A stretch of 64,000 bases of DNA from Alentia gelatinosa (taxonomy: Eukaryota > Annelida > Polychaeta > Phyllodocida > Polynoidae): contig OX465590.1 of NCBI GenBank assembly GCA_950022655.1, positions 41,065,718-41,129,717 on the forward strand. Reading direction: 5' to 3'. The notes beneath the pieces are model-generated. The model ran no database searches and had not been told where the DNA came from. It saw nothing but the letters and a program-made list of their open reading frames with translations. Positions 21,120 to 34,600 of this stretch are shown piece by piece. Position numbers and translations under genes: made by a program. Each line of letters opens with the position of its first letter. The stretch's first letter is position 1.

Positions 21120-21277
21120 CAGGGGGCGCTCCGGTCGGCATCGCTTTCTGGGCGCATGCGTAAGTTTATGTTGTAAATGAAAACATGGCGAACCAAAGAC
21201 GGAATCTGGAATAACTGAAGAAGAAAAACGTGATTACTGAACATTTTACATCATGTAGGACACTAAAACCAATACAG
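21120..21277 (+). promoter_or_regulatory. Candidate promoter and non-coding first exon (speculative)
   Basis: A GCGCATGCG motif (NRF1-like) at 21152-21160 sits in a locally GC-rich patch, followed by AAACATGGCG and, at 21278, a strong donor context CAG|GTAGGT. This is the layout expected of an upstream 5' UTR exon, possibly for the kinesin gene 24 kb away. The ATG at 21185 gives only a 10-codon frame. No transcript evidence is available. Confidence 0.22.
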
Positions 21278-23080
21278 GTAGGTCTTGGCATCACCCTGTA
21301 TACCATTTAAAGGACGCGTAAAGATCTGTGAAGGATACATGGTAATTTCACTTGTGATGGTTTGGCTTCTGACGGTAGCTCAACATTATCATATGACAGG
21401 CTGTGTCATGTGAACGCAGATCTAACCAACAACATACATGTACATCCGATTTCCGACCCTGTAGGATGTGTAGGCTTTAGACAAATTCTACTTTCGGCAA
21501 CCCACAGTTACTAGACAACCTTATTATGACCGCCACGGAGTGTGTAATCGTTCATGCAATTTTGAGAATGCCTGCTCAGTAATGTCCATCCATTTCCAGG
21601 GCTTACCCTATGTTCAAGAGCAGCGAATGCCAATTAACTAAGCATGCATGACTAAATGCCATCGTCTAGTTTCGCAAAGGAAAGACTCACATTCAAAATT
21701 ACCTGATGTTTGTAAACATAGATGATAGAGACCAATTTGTATAGATACAATTCGCTGAAGCGTTGAAATCTAATGCTACTCCGCCCACTCCTCATGATAA
21801 CCCATCCTCTAGCAAATGACTTTCCCCCCTCCCTCTCCCCTGCTCTTCCTTGAAGTTGAAGGAAGAACGACTGTCTCACGTTATAATAATAATTAATATA
21901 CTCGCAGACGACTCACGCGATAAAGGCCCTACAATATATGTGTACTGTGCAATTTTATGGTTTTTATTGATAAGTCCCGAGATGCGTCCCCTTGGTACGG
22001 TAGTTGTCCTGATGCTGAGTGTATTGAACTTTGTTTTGATTTTACAAAACCGTGCAGTAATATTCTAGTGATTTGTTACTTTTGAAATATTTGGTCATCC
22101 GAAAATAATTGAGATGTTTCAATGCAAATGCTAAATAAAACATGCCTTTATATTGTGTGTGTATGTTTATCTGATACAAGAAATGTAATGGACATACTCA
22201 AAGATAGAAAGTATATATATATATGTGTGAGTAGTACTTAAAAGAGTAGCAGTACAACTATATATAGATTTTATATACAAGTCATCCCTTTTTCACAATA
22301 TCTGTTTGACTGTGAACTATTTTGTTTGTAAATGCATGCATAGCTCCACAAGGAGAAGATAGCTCGCTTATTTTTTTTCACTTGAGATCTATATGATTTG
22401 ATATACTCATCTGTATTTATAAGTACATCTATATGAATATATTCATGAAATATCACGATTATATAATATCAAATTCAACTCTCTTGCCTTAAGTAAGTGG
22501 TAATTGCAACTGTACACATTCAACTTTTATCATGCCAGATTTATTAATATTGTATCAGATGTCAAAACAATGAACATAAATGGTCAAGAGTTGTAAGGAT
22601 CCTGCAACGGACTAGGGCCCTTCTCCAAGACGCCTTTAGCCGCATAGATCCAGTCCTAGGGTTAGTATTGATTTCATCCTGCTAGCAGCAGCAGCTGCAG
22701 CACTAGCCATCAGACTTGATGCAAGGTTGTTGCTACAAGGTGGTCGGCTCTACAAAACAAGGGCAGCAATGCTCGTTTGAATACATGTACGTGTATGTAT
22801 GTGTGTCTGTAGTTAAGTATACCCCTTCCCTATATCTCATGTCTCAGAGCATGCCCATTGCACATCCCTTCTCAGTCATCCTTATAGGGTGTGTTCGGGA
22901 TGCCCACATGATCCAGATCCACGACATGAGTGTCAAACCACTGTCAACACTGACCGTGTACCTTCAGTAGCATCCGTTTTGTACTGACTGCTCTAGAGTC
23001 TTCTTCCCACCACCGCCAGAGCAGCTGTGGCATCTGCTGGGTAGTAATGAAGGCTCATTATAAATAATTCATCCCCAACA
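21278..23080. other. Intergenic, mostly featureless
   Basis: AT-rich sequence with a short TA run near 22210-22222 and no supported gene. Confidence 0.5.
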
Positions 23081-23400
23081 TTGGTAATGAGGCGGGTGGG
23101 CTGCCGCAGCCTCCTGCTCCATGTCCCGGCACGCCCGCCCCGGCTCCCCGCCCGCCTCCCCGGCACGCCGCCCCGCCCCGCCCCGCCCGCCTCCCCGGCA
23201 CGCCCGCCCGCCCGCGCCGCCGCCGATCGATTCCTCCACCGCTCCCCCGCTAGACGCATTCACTCACGCTGACCTGCTGCTGCTGCTGCTGACGTTGGTG
23301 CCGCCGCCACCAGCATCCCGGCCGCCGCCTGCAGCACCAGCAAGAAAGCGGTCCGCCATGGAGGAGACCGGACCTCCAGCAGCTCCACTCTCCCACCAGC
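23081..23400. other. GC-rich CCGCCC/CCCGG segment
   Basis: A sharply GC-rich, CpG-rich stretch (GGCACGCCCGCC and CCCCGCCCCGCC repeats, then CTGCTGCTGCTG) in an AT-rich neighbourhood. It could be a CpG-island promoter or 5' UTR exon. A frame starting GCCATGGAGGAGACC runs 36 codons, but I see no known protein in it. Confidence 0.4.
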
Positions 23401-24283
23401 GGCGTAAACCCAGCATATGTTGCCAACCAAGGACGTTGACAATATTGACATCTTCTCAGTTTTGATAATTAACAATCGGAAACTAGTGTATGGTTATTAT
23501 ATTCGCTTTAGCTTAGGCGCGACAAGGATCACGGATTAATGCTTGGGGAAATTCAGGGATTCTGGTGTTAAAATGACACAGATGAGGCAGATAGGATTCT
23601 CTACCGGCGCTACGCAGTTCACATCATCAGCACTGATGGATTTCATATTTTCTTCCTGATTTTCTAGATTTGTTACAAGCGGCGCCTGTCGCCAGACTGT
23701 CAGGAATCGCAGACACATTCACTTAGGTGAGTAAATAGTGTTACACTTGTCTCTTGAATTAAATGTAATTGTCATGTTAGATTTGTTTATGTTAGTCATA
23801 CACCATGTGAAAATATGTCTACATGGTAAGAAGTGAAATAGGGGTAGCCTTAGTTCCATATGTTAAATATAACTACCAGGTTTGCATCTCAGCTCAACCC
23901 AAATTCACACCCAGGGATAAATATTTTTTTCCAATTGACGCTTAAAATTCAGTGTCAATGTACAATACGTTATTAATCATTTTTCTTGCACGTTTCCTAA
24001 AAGCGAGATACTGCTTAACAAGGCATTGTGTTAGGTATGCTAAACTAGCTCCAGACAAACAAACCTCAATCGTAAAGGTCGCTGTTGGCTGGCTTGTCTT
24101 AGTCATGGGCAGGTAGGACAAGTACGAGTTTGCATAATTGAAAGGTCTTCACAGAGTGGACATGAATCATAGCTCGGTATCCGTAGAAAGTCCTGGGTTG
24201 GTCTGGGAATTGGATCTTCTACTGGTCATGTACAAAATATATACATTGAATATTGACACACGACACCAGTTTATGTCAAGAGT

Positions 24284-25545
24284 CCCATCCGCACCCCTCT
24301 ACTCTAGACGTGTGTGTGTGTGTGTGTGGGGGGGGGGGGCAGACAGCGGACAGGATCAGTCACAGACACACAATACACCCCCCCCCCCCCACCCCGCGAT
24401 TATTACACCGGCAGTCGACCCGGTCTTTCCTATAAGACTGGCTCTATGCTGCAGCTGTATGACAGTATAGTATGTAAACAATCTGTGCTGCCGCTCTTGC
24501 CGTGTGCCTGTCTACAGATTGCTAAATTATCTCACTCCGCTATTTTCTCCATAGGCTTGACATTAGGAACTCATACTCTGTGAAGGTAGTGTGCCCAATA
24601 CTTTATGACAGGGATGCTAGTTTTCAATTTTTCCATTGAAATCCATGTTTTCAATCATAGAATAAAAAATGATTCCTCTTGTAAGATTGATATACCAACT
24701 GCTAAGGTACCAAATTCAACCGCAGCCCATTATTCCCCACTGAACCTCCCCACTGTAATTTGAAAAAAAAACACCCCAGATATTCCAATGTTTTTTTTCT
24801 GAATTGTTATAAATCTTTCTGATTTATTATGAATATTAATGAGAGAAAATCCTATATTCCACAAAGATGAATGTATCTAGACGTATATCAAATAATCAAC
24901 TGTCATCCTTTTTGTTTCTGTAAATGTCCGCAATCCACCAACAAAAGATATTACATACAGCTTCATCTACTTGCTATAGTTCAACATTCTGGACATAGAA
25001 GTATTGATTGACTGGGAATTAGATGGAAACTCAAATCATATGGAAACCTTGTTTGACTGCTACATAATGTACTCAGCTTCGCTAAGTGAATTACTCTGCA
25101 GTCAAACCTGGTGGAGTACGGATCAAGTTATTTTCATCAAGTGGGTTTCTGATTTTATTTCACCCTGTATAGCATTATCGATTGATAAAACAAATCACCC
25201 AATTGTCCATTGAGTATTGCGTACACTACCTGCATGGAGTATGAGTTCCTAATGTTAAGCCTATGGAGAAAAATACCAAGATATGATAATTGAGCAACCT
25301 GTAGGCAGGCACACTGCAAAAGCGGCATTTGAACACCCAGCACAGACTGTTTACATATGATATTGTCGTACAGCTGCAGCATAGAGCCAGTCTTATAGGA
25401 AAGACCGGGTAGACGGCCGGTGTAATAAGCTGGGTGTGGGTGGGGGTATTGTCTGTGTGTGACCCCTGCTGTCCCCTGTCTAGCCCCCCCCCCCTCCCCC
25501 ACCACACACACTCGTCTGCAGTAGAGGGGTGCGGATGAGGGGGGG
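24284..25545. repeat. Inverted repeat of ~300-bp arms around a TATCTCAC fold-back
   Basis: 24284-24590 (+) and 25240-25545 (-) are inverted copies: CCGCACCCCTCTACT, a GT/G run, a C run, then GGTCTTTCCTATAAGACTGG and CTATGCTGCAGCTGTA. Between them lie a CAGGGATGCTAG MITE fragment (24608-24850) and a fold-back with AAGTGGGTTTCTGATTTTAT; GCTTCGC is at 25076-25082. Confidence 0.78.
24608..24850 (+). mobile_element. CAGGGATGYCAGTT MITE, 3'-truncated copy
   Basis: It starts CAGGGATGCTAGTTTTCA and shares TTTCCATTGAAATCCATG with 58921-59187. The right end motif AACTGACATCCCTG is missing. Confidence 0.7.
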
Positions 25546-25689
25546 GGGGGGGGTGTAGATGGCACTGGTTCCACAACACAGCACTCTCCCTCCACCACTG
25601 CCAGTATCTAATGTACACCTCAGGATCCTCAGAGGGCACAATGTGCCTCTTGGCAAGTGGAGGTAATAATACTTATCCACCATGAAGTG

Positions 25690-26574
25690 TTTTTTTTTTC
25701 TTCTAATTTTTTTTTTTTTTTTTAAATAATCGTGCTGAGTTCTTCTGTCAGGAGATCACTTGTATGAATTCACGCGTTTTATTTTTTGTATCTTTGACTG
25801 CGATATATTTTTTTTCAAGATTGTGATTACATCATCTTAAAATGAGATGAGCCCTCCAAAAATAATGATAAAACAAAGGAAAAATAAACAAGCCAAAAAT
25901 AATCCAAGAACGGACTAAGGTGTCAGTTCATGAAATAAAATTAAAAATTAACACGTATACTTATTAATCATCCCACAGTGCCATATGTCCTACAGTGAAC
26001 AGATACTAAAATGCAAACAAAATAAAAATTCAGAAACAGTTTGGTTGTATTTCCTGTTGACTTGGTATTTTCTACGCGTAATAATATGATCTCGGGTGTT
26101 ATCTTAGCCTGGTATAAACGTCTGTAGGCTTCATATTCATATTTGGTCTCAGTCCCGTTTCGTCATCTTATTTGGAGGACTTTGGAATATTCACCCGGCT
26201 ATCGCCTTGTTCATGTTACTGCACGCTCCAAACTCGATGGCAAATGGGGACACAGACCAAACACTTATTAGTTTCTTTCTCAATACTTGTTACTGACCTC
26301 TTTTTTTTCTCCAAATATGTTAATGAGACACATCCTATTTCCTTCATGCAAATATAACCATTATATCATGAGATTGATCTGCAATCAATAGCTGGGTGAA
26401 ATACGGTACAATAGATATTGTATATATCCTGTGGAGTAACAAAGATGCCTAAAAAGTCAGTCTCCATGAGACCAGTCATCATTACATAGTTATATCATGT
26501 ATTGATTGTTCACAAAGACACACATTTCCAGGTATTAGGTGCTGGTTTGTTTTGTAATATATGTAATGTGTACC
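25690..26574. other. Intergenic AT-rich DNA with one degraded fold-back
   Basis: T-rich runs at 25690-25725. 26172-26260 (CACCCGGCTATCGCCTTGTT) resembles one arm of the fold-back superfamily. Nothing else is recognised. Confidence 0.45.
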
Positions 26575-26730
26575 GTCGTAATAATAAAAAAAACTATGAT
26601 AATGATAATAATGATAATGATGAAAATAATAATGATGATAATAATAATGATAATGACGATGATAATTATAATAATGATGATAATAATGATAATGATGATG
26701 ATAATAATAATGATAATAATAATGATGATG

Positions 26731-26801
<71 letters not shown>

Positions 26802-26825
26802 TACGATAAAAACTATAATGATAAC
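26575..26825. repeat. ATA/ATG trinucleotide microsatellite
   Basis: Runs of AAT interspersed with GAT, ending in a pure AAT block at about 26731-26801. The long Ile, Asn, Tyr and Met frames in all phases are artefacts of the repeat. Confidence 0.97.
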
Positions 26826-26829
26826 CAAA

Positions 26830-28051
26830 AAAAATCTTGATTATCAGTTCAACATTGATATTAATTACCATAATCTAATGCAGAAGTGTCTCGCATGAAT
26901 CACAGCCAGACATGTAATCGATTTGCTATTTTCTCAGAGAACTTTCATTCATATAAATCAATGAAACTCACATTACAACAATACGCCTGCAGTAGGATCC
27001 TGGCCGACCACTCGTTGCCATCCTGTTTCTAATTCTGCCTCCAGCATATCCGCGGTGTATTACACTAGTATTTATTCGCCTACGAGTCCGGTTTGAAGCG
27101 GGGAACAATGATCTTGTCGGAGGACAGTTTCACGAGGCGTGTGTGTGTGGGCGGAGAGTGTGAGTCATTCACAATCTGTGGGAGGAGAGTGACTGAGCTG
27201 TAGGCGCTGTCTGTGTACACTCTCCTCCCGTGGTCATCGGTCGTCAGGGCGACAGTGGACAAACAAAGCCTGTCAACCCTACCCCTACTCCACCAGCGTA
27301 CTATAAATCTAAATAACCACCACAGTTTTGTCCGCATTATTGTCCTAAAAGGCCAATATTCTTATTAGTTAAAACGAGTTAATCATTATTTTTGACTAAT
27401 TTTGCGGATATTTTTGTTTTCGTAATATTTGGATTTGACTTTTAACAACATTGATATCTGCCACAAGCAATCATGGATTTTACCAATTTCTATCTGCCAA
27501 ATACTCTTGCATCTGGTATGTCTTAACTATGTGCAAAATAAAAGATGCTATAACACAAGTACATGTAGATCTATGGGTGACGAATGAAATGTACCAATGA
27601 AGATAGTAATTAGAATCTATTTGGCTGGCCGCACAATGTCATTTTTGATATATCTTTGTCCATGAATATACAGATATGGGGTTCCAATTTTCTTCACTTG
27701 AGTCACAAAATGTCGAGATTTAGTCAGCAATTTGTTTCTCGTTGAGTACTCAGTAGTCGCTGGCAAAGCAACATCTAAAATAGAATATACAGTTATGTAC
27801 GGGATATCCGTATACATAGAGAATGCCTTGTTTGTGACGTATTCATTTAATCATAATTTGTACCGGTAATAATTCATGGGAGGGTTTGAGCAGAACGATT
27901 ACGTAAGAATGTAATTACATTTGTAGTTGGTGATTGCATAATAAGTGTGTCCTTTGTGTTGGCCACACCTGAGCATATGACCAGGGCAATCTGGTGTCTT
28001 TGTCTGCTAGCCCCAACTGACCTTTACCTAGCCCCTACAGTACAGCCTATA
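26830..28051. other. Intergenic, nothing firm
   Basis: No coding signal is supported. A moderately GC patch at 27080-27310 ends with an ACTATAAATC box, but there is no second line of evidence for a promoter. Confidence 0.45.
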
Positions 28052-28844
28052 AAGCCTATAAGACACCGACCCGACGGCTGTGCCCGATTCTACCTTTCCC
28101 CGACGGATCCGTCAGGTCTGTGACAATCTGCGTCAATTGGGTCGGTGTACGCACTTCACCGACCCGATTTTATTGCTTTTCCCGACGTGTCGGGCATTAC
28201 TACCATGTCAGATATGACCGACTCTGTCGGTGTCTTATAGGCTTTAGACACCGAATTTTTTTCCCGATTCATCCCGACCATCGGCTCGGTGAGAGTCTGG
28301 AATAAAATGTTGATGTCTTATACCTATAAGACACCGACACGATGACTCTTCCCGGCGACACCTCCTGCCTTTATAACCTCGTAAAACAACCTGATTGAGA
28401 TCAAAGAGAGCAGCCGGGTGCTGGGCCCGGCTGGGTCCCGGGCCGGGTGATAAGTATATATAGGCAATAATGCAAAGTTTATTAACTTCTGGTATCTTTA
28501 AAATATCAGAAAACTGTTTTCAGATCTATGATCGCTTGTTTCTCCCCTACACATCGATATAAGACATTTGTAAATCGGACTGAGGGATAGATGGCAACGC
28601 TTTTTAAATGGCATGCTCAGAATCGGTAATAGTCGGTGAAAGTGCGTACACCGGAATCTTAAGGTCGGGCAGAGTCGGTCATATCTGACATGGTAGTAAT
28701 GCCCGACGCATTGGGAAAAGGAATAAAATCGGGTCGGTGAAGTGCGTACACCGACCCGATTGATGCAGATTGTCACAGACCCGACGGATCCGTCGGGCAA
28801 AGGTAGAAGCGGGCACAGTGGTCGGGTCGGTGTCTTATAGGCTT
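28052..28844. mobile_element. 793-bp element with ~190-bp inverted arms (AAGCCTATAAGACACCGACC)
   Basis: The arms 28052-28245 and 28652-28844 are inverted copies: AAGCCTATAAGACACCGACC at the outside, then GACGGATCCGTC, TCGGTGTACGCACTTCACC and ATGGTAGTAATGCCCGAC. The core carries TATAAGACACCGAC again near 28323. The similar peptides read from each arm on opposite strands reflect the inversion, not a gene. Non-autonomous. Confidence 0.85.
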
Positions 28845-28876
28845 AAGAGCAGCAGACAGAATTACTCTGACATCTA

Positions 28877-29165
28877 CAGGGATGTCAGTTTTCCTTGTTT
28901 CTGCGGAATTCCGTGTTTTCATTTTTGGATTAAGATATCCTTTTTTCTTGTGTAAAATGAACATAACAATTAAGAAATACTCAAATCAACCATGACTCAT
29001 TAATTCCCCAATTAACCTGCCTCCAGACCCATGTTCCGTAGTGATAATGTTATTTGTATCTACTATATTTTAGGTCTTCTTGGTGTATTTATAGATCTGA
29101 CATCTAACCCTGTATTGCCAGGGAAATATTCCCTTGTTTTTTTCTAACCCCAACTGACATCCCTG
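28877..29165 (+). mobile_element. CAGGGATGYCAGTT MITE, 289 bp, with 6-bp target duplication
   Basis: Termini CAGGGATGTCAGTT and AACTGACATCCCTG. Flanked by CATCTA at 28871-28876 and 29166-29171. The interior is AT-rich (TTTTTTCTTGTGTAAAATGA). Relatives are at 24608, 58921 and 61005. Confidence 0.9.
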
Positions 29166-29171
29166 CATCTA

Positions 29172-29776
29172 TATTAAGACGACTTGTAATCCCACCTGCT
29201 CATGTTTACCTGTCACTACCCCCCCCCCCCCCCCTCCCGACCTCCGTACAGGTATTAATGTTCCCGCCGACCGAGCATTGAGAGGAGAGGGCCAGAGGTT
29301 ATCAGGTACATTACTGCTCTTTATACGATTATGATGTACCAGTACCGGAGTTATACTGTAGTTAATCGAAGAGTGTTTTTTATCTGATTTACCGACCCCA
29401 ATGGCCAGTCTACCTGGCCATGTCAGTCCCCAAACAGGGCCGGGTTCCTCTGCCCTAGAGCCCTCCACCGAGTCGTCATTTCATACTGGCCGCACTCTGA
29501 CATGTATGAAAGAAAAAATTGAATCGATAAATATGCACCCATTTGTCTTTGCTAACCTTCAGAACAGCTGTCTCTTACTTTATAATTGTGAATTTGGAGG
29601 TAGTTTTCCAGTGGAGCTTGGCTGCTTTTCAAGTCCAGCCATTTTGCTCAGTCTTCCTCACTGGTGTATCTGTGGAGTTTCTATATAACACGGGGACAGG
29701 AGAGTAGGACTAGTGTAACTGAGATGGTCCTAGGTTGACAGGTGCATTAACATATCTCACGAGTTATGGTAATACA
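29172..29776. other. Intergenic with a poly-C tract
   Basis: A C run at 29220-29234 within CCTCCCGACC context. No gene or named repeat was recognised in the remainder. Confidence 0.5.
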
Positions 29777-29782
29777 TAAAGA

Positions 29783-30247
29783 CAGGGTTCGTACAGAGCC
29801 TGGAAAACCTGGAAAAGCCTGGAATTATGCTTTTGGGTTTTCCAGGCCTGGAAAAGCCTGGAATTCTCACAGAGAGCCTGGAAAAACCTGGAAGAGCCTG
29901 GAAAATTTGGCTTTGCATAAAAGCAATTATTTTAGGCTATGAAATTCTGGTCATTATTAGCTTTCCTTAACTACGATACCTTGCTGCTTATGAAATATTC
30001 ATAACTTGGATAAAATAGTTCCAAAAATCCTTTATTTTACCATGTATGGAATTTGAAGATATCTATCCCAAAACCACTGAAATTCCACAGGTAGTAAGGA
30101 AGACAAAGACAATTTTAGCTAAATTTGGTGATGAATCAGAGATGGTTTTAAAAACAGTGACTAGATGTGCCTGGAAAAAAATATCAGAGCCTGGAAAAGC
30201 CTGGAAAAAGCCTGGAATTTCATTGGGCTGTCTATGTACGAACCCTG
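29783..30247 (+). mobile_element. CAGGGTTCGTAC-ended CCTGGAAAAG element, copy 2
   Basis: Same termini and internal order as 8966-9477 but with a shorter middle. Flanked by perfect TAAAGA at 29777-29782 and 30248-30253, which fixes a 6-bp target duplication. It has the same ~60-codon + frame with a few replacements. Confidence 0.92.
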
Positions 30248-31699
30248 TAAAGAATAGGGGAAATGACCAACAACCACTCATCAATAATACATAAAGTAAT
30301 CAAGCAATTTGTAGTATAATAGTAGAGGAGCAAATGGCCTAAAAATGGGTAAAATTGACCCCCGAAAGTCTACTGGCTGAAACTTGCCATATTAGTCAAT
30401 TATGACCTCAGAAATCTGAATCTGATACTCATTTGTTCCAAAAAGTGTAGCATCATACTCGTTTCCATGGTAATAGAAGGAAAACAAAATTTAATACATA
30501 CTGACACATAATACATACTTTTATAAGAATAGGTGAATAAATGCATTTTTTCTGTCTGTAAAATTTATCATTCTTTGGCCAAAAGTGTACAGTATGGAAA
30601 TATGCCCTTTTCTGTTTTCTTGGAAGAACTGTTGCCATGGTAACATTCCAATTTGTGGGGGAACCCCCATTTTTGGTTTTCTCATGGTTATTAAAGTTGG
30701 ATAAAAGGAATGTTTTTATGAATGACACATACAAATTGATAAATTTAGCAATAACACACAGCGTTGATAGGTACCACCATTTTTTGAAGCCATTCAATTG
30801 TTCCCATGGCAACCATAACAAGGTTTTTTCTATGACCAAAGCAGCCAGATAATGATACACTAACTGGACATTTGTATGGCAAATCTGCATGACATGGCAA
30901 CTAGTAGAAGAGTATAGTCTCAAAAAGGTCATTAGAGAGTCTACTGCATGAAATGTGCCATGTTGGTCAATCATTACATGGGGAATCTGATTCTGCCACT
31001 CTTTTGACCAAAAGAATGTAGCATCACTTTTGTTTCCATGACAACCTTAATGCATAATAATCTACTTAGAAACCACCAATTTCCTGCAAATATGAATAAT
31101 AGATGTAAGAAATAGGAGCTAAACACCTACTCGTGAGATTTCATTTTCATGATGTATACATTTGGGACATAATGTGGAGTTGTTCTCTTCATTTCCTTAG
31201 AATTTTATTGCCATGGCAACCAGTTTAGCTCAAAACAGATACTGCAGTAGCCAGCTCTGATTGTTGTCAAAGCAAATTACTAGCTTTTTTAGCCATTGAT
31301 GATAGAGACTTAATATAAGTATTTATCCTAGTACTTGGAGAGTCTACTGCATTTAAAATGTGCCATTTTGGTCAATCATTACATGGGGAATATGATTCTG
31401 CCACTATTTTGACCTAAAGAATGTAGCATCACTTTCGTTTCCATGACAACATGGTTGTATAGTGATTTACTCAGAAATTACCATTTTCTTACACATGAAT
31501 AGTAAGTGTCTGAAAAATAGCCATAAAACATCTTTTCATGAGGTTTCATGAGCTTTTTTTTGTATACATTTAGGATATCATGGGTCATCGATATTCCCTA
31601 AGAATGTAGTTGTCATGGCAACCAATGCAGCAGAGAGTATCCATTACAGGAACCAACTGTGATTGTTATCTAAACAAACTGCTATAATCTTTCAGCCAT

Positions 31700-34600
31700 T
31701 AAAGATAGAGACATAAAGTAAGTATTTATTCTTGGACATTTTAGTATGCAGAATCCAATGGGATGCATCTGCAATCCCAGAATGCAATATTTGGGCTCTC
31801 ATATTGGATCTAAATACCTTGAAATTAATGAAGATATGACATTTAGCATATAACACTATTTGGTACATGATATGTAGGTATGATATATTTTGGAATTTTA
31901 GACAAAAAGAAACATAATATCAAGGATCATGTATTACATGACGTTATGAAATGTGTTACATGACATTTCTGCAATTTGCCTTTAAGAACTTGCCCCAGTG
32001 GGCATTTATACTGACACTGCTACCTGTCCTGATGCTGCAGGTACCTGGCAGGAAAGTCATAAGCAAGGTGCAAAATTAAGAATATATAGTCTGTATATTC
32101 TTGAAATGACAGTCATCAACAGAACTAGAGGGTAACATATCCACAAAAGGTTGAGTGGGGCATGTCTAGGATCAGAGTTGACCATGGCAAATCAGAATGT
32201 CAGAATGGGTGATGCATACCCTAACAAAGGAGAAAAAAGGCACCACATGGTGCTATGTTACCCTCTATATGGTGTCATCTGGCACCATACACTTTCTGGT
32301 GTATGCCCACCAGAACCCCCAGGCGTAAATGTTGCTCCAGAAAATTAGTGGATTGTGTTGGAATTGCATCACCACCTAAAATATGCCTTTCAGCAATACT
32401 TTTTATGCAGACCCTCACATCAGGGCAGATGTCTGCATATTGCATTACTTTGGTTAGAAATGGCCTTGTCTGATATTCTCAATAATGATCCATGGTGGCA
32501 CTACCACCCCCGCCCATTGTTCATCTACCTATAGGAGATAGCGATCCACATAACCACGTGTCAGATCAGTTTTAACTATTGTACCATCTGTTTTTAACCC
32601 TATTTCACTGGGTACTCACCATAGTAGTACAGGTATGGAGCTAGGTACTAGTGCCAGTGAATACCGCTAGAGGCTGGACATATAACCCTAATTGTGATAC
32701 TTTTATCTTAACATCACATGGCATCTCATATGATAATAAATGCTATGCTTTATTTCACCTAAAAATATCAAATATGATGTTATACATACATACTGTGAAC
32801 ATTTCAGGTTGATTGAGCAAATATTTCCAATTTTATTCACAAAAACGAATATTTTGTAAATGATGCCTCAAGGTATCACCCTGCCATCCCTGGATCTATC
32901 TTCCCCCGTCTCATTCAATATGTACCCCTGAATTGTTGTATAGCTATCGCATCATACAAATTAGCAATACTGCATGAATATAGGGATACAATACAATATC
33001 ATGGGAGCAACGATTTTTAGTCAGATCGTTAAAGTTATCGTAAAATAAAATTGTGATACAATTATAGCTAGCGATACCACAAAAAGTGGAGCAATGGGGC
33101 CCTGAGGCACTGCCACCATGTCAGTGCTTTTGTCCTCAGTGCTTCCCCCCACAGCACTTCAAAGTCCTCTTATTAACCCTTTATTGATGGGAATCTATGG
33201 CAGAGCCACTCTCTCATTAATGGCTATTAGTGTCAATGCACACAGCTGGGGGCTGGATGTGTCAAGATCATTCTGTTACTCAATCACATGGTATAGCATG
33301 TCATCCTTAATGTTATTATTCATTTTGATCAACTTATGCATTGGGTGGTGTCACTTGAGATTTAATCATAATTATCAACAAAAACAAACTCTTTCCACCT
33401 GACAGATGGTTTTCCTACCTTTGTATTGAAAGTAACTGAGAAAATACTGATGCTGATACATGTTTACTAGAATGATGATTAACACTCCTGACATTGCAGC
33501 TGAATGTGTGCTTCCAATGGATACACTGTGCAGAGATGGTTAATGTAAAAAGCTTGCCACAAACCAATTATATGTACATAACTGCTTTCAATTTATCGGG
33601 GAGGCAAATAATTGTCAGCTGGCGCCATATTGCATAATGTGGAGATTAAGATTGTTGATCTGTAACATGTTATCCCCATTTCCACCTGACAATTATGTAC
33701 CCTAAAAATGGCAAATAGTCAGCAGTGGTGCCAAAAGACAGAATTGCGGGCCGGAAGTGGCAGGTGGAAACACTGCATTACTTTAATTTCTATACCCATA
33801 CTTATAAATGTCCTTACTTATTTGATGATATCTTGACTAGACAGAGAAGCCAGAAGGTTCCTGCTGATTCCACCTTTTGTAGTCTAATTGTCTAAACCAC
33901 TGACATCCGCCACTATTCTGGCACCGTCCATTCTGTTCTGGCCTCTGCTGTTCCTTGGTTATTCTCATGCATAGAAGAATAGGATGCCCAATACAGTCTG
34001 ACCATCAGGGCATATGCTAGCAATATAAGTCACTGAAACCGACTCTCCCCTCCATTATGACCTCTCCCAACCTTCATCTAGTGTTTTGCTAATTTCTGGG
34101 GCCAGTCCTGGACTGTTTTCTACCAATGCTAGCCCCATAACATATAAAATGCACGATTATCAAGCCAGAGAGTTACCTCCCATTTTCTCCTGTATTGGGC
34201 ACAGGGAGATATGGAGCTACTAATGGGAGAGGCAATAATGATAAGGCCCCTCCTTTCAGAGTTATGAGGGGAACATAGCTTTCTCAGGACAGACATACTA
34301 GTGTCTTAAAGGCTCAAAGACAGAATATTCCTTTCTTGGAGAGGCATCGAGAAGTGGATTAAACGGAGGCAGCATTTGCAGCAAAACATTCAGGTATCCC
34401 CTGTGTTTTCTTTCTAATATGATTACCTACCCCATATAAAACGTGTAATTTTCCGTACTATCCGCTTGGGGATCTTCCCGCACATAGAGACAGAGTGAAC
34501 ATGACCTATGATTGGAGACTGAGAGCCCACGAGAGTGAGATTCTCGTGCAGTGAAAAACTCGAACCTGTTCTTCTTTTTTGTATTTCTATACTCAGACAA

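Noticed and set aside
23121..23465. 114-codon Pro/Ala-rich frame
   Set aside because: Explained by CCGCCC and CTG repeats; kept only as a possible CpG island or 5' UTR.
24138..25683. Paired open frames with LCVCVGGGGR and similar peptides as a gene pair
   Set aside because: They are two halves of an inverted repeat with GT, G and C runs; no initiation or splice context supports coding.
26482..26898. Frames of poly-Ile, poly-Asn, poly-Tyr across the microsatellite
   Set aside because: Pure consequence of AAT/GAT repeats in every phase; no conserved flanking domain.
28120..28800. Similar peptides GVRTSPTRFY on both strands as a duplicated gene
   Set aside because: They come from the inverted arms of the 28052-28844 element, outside any coherent longer frame.
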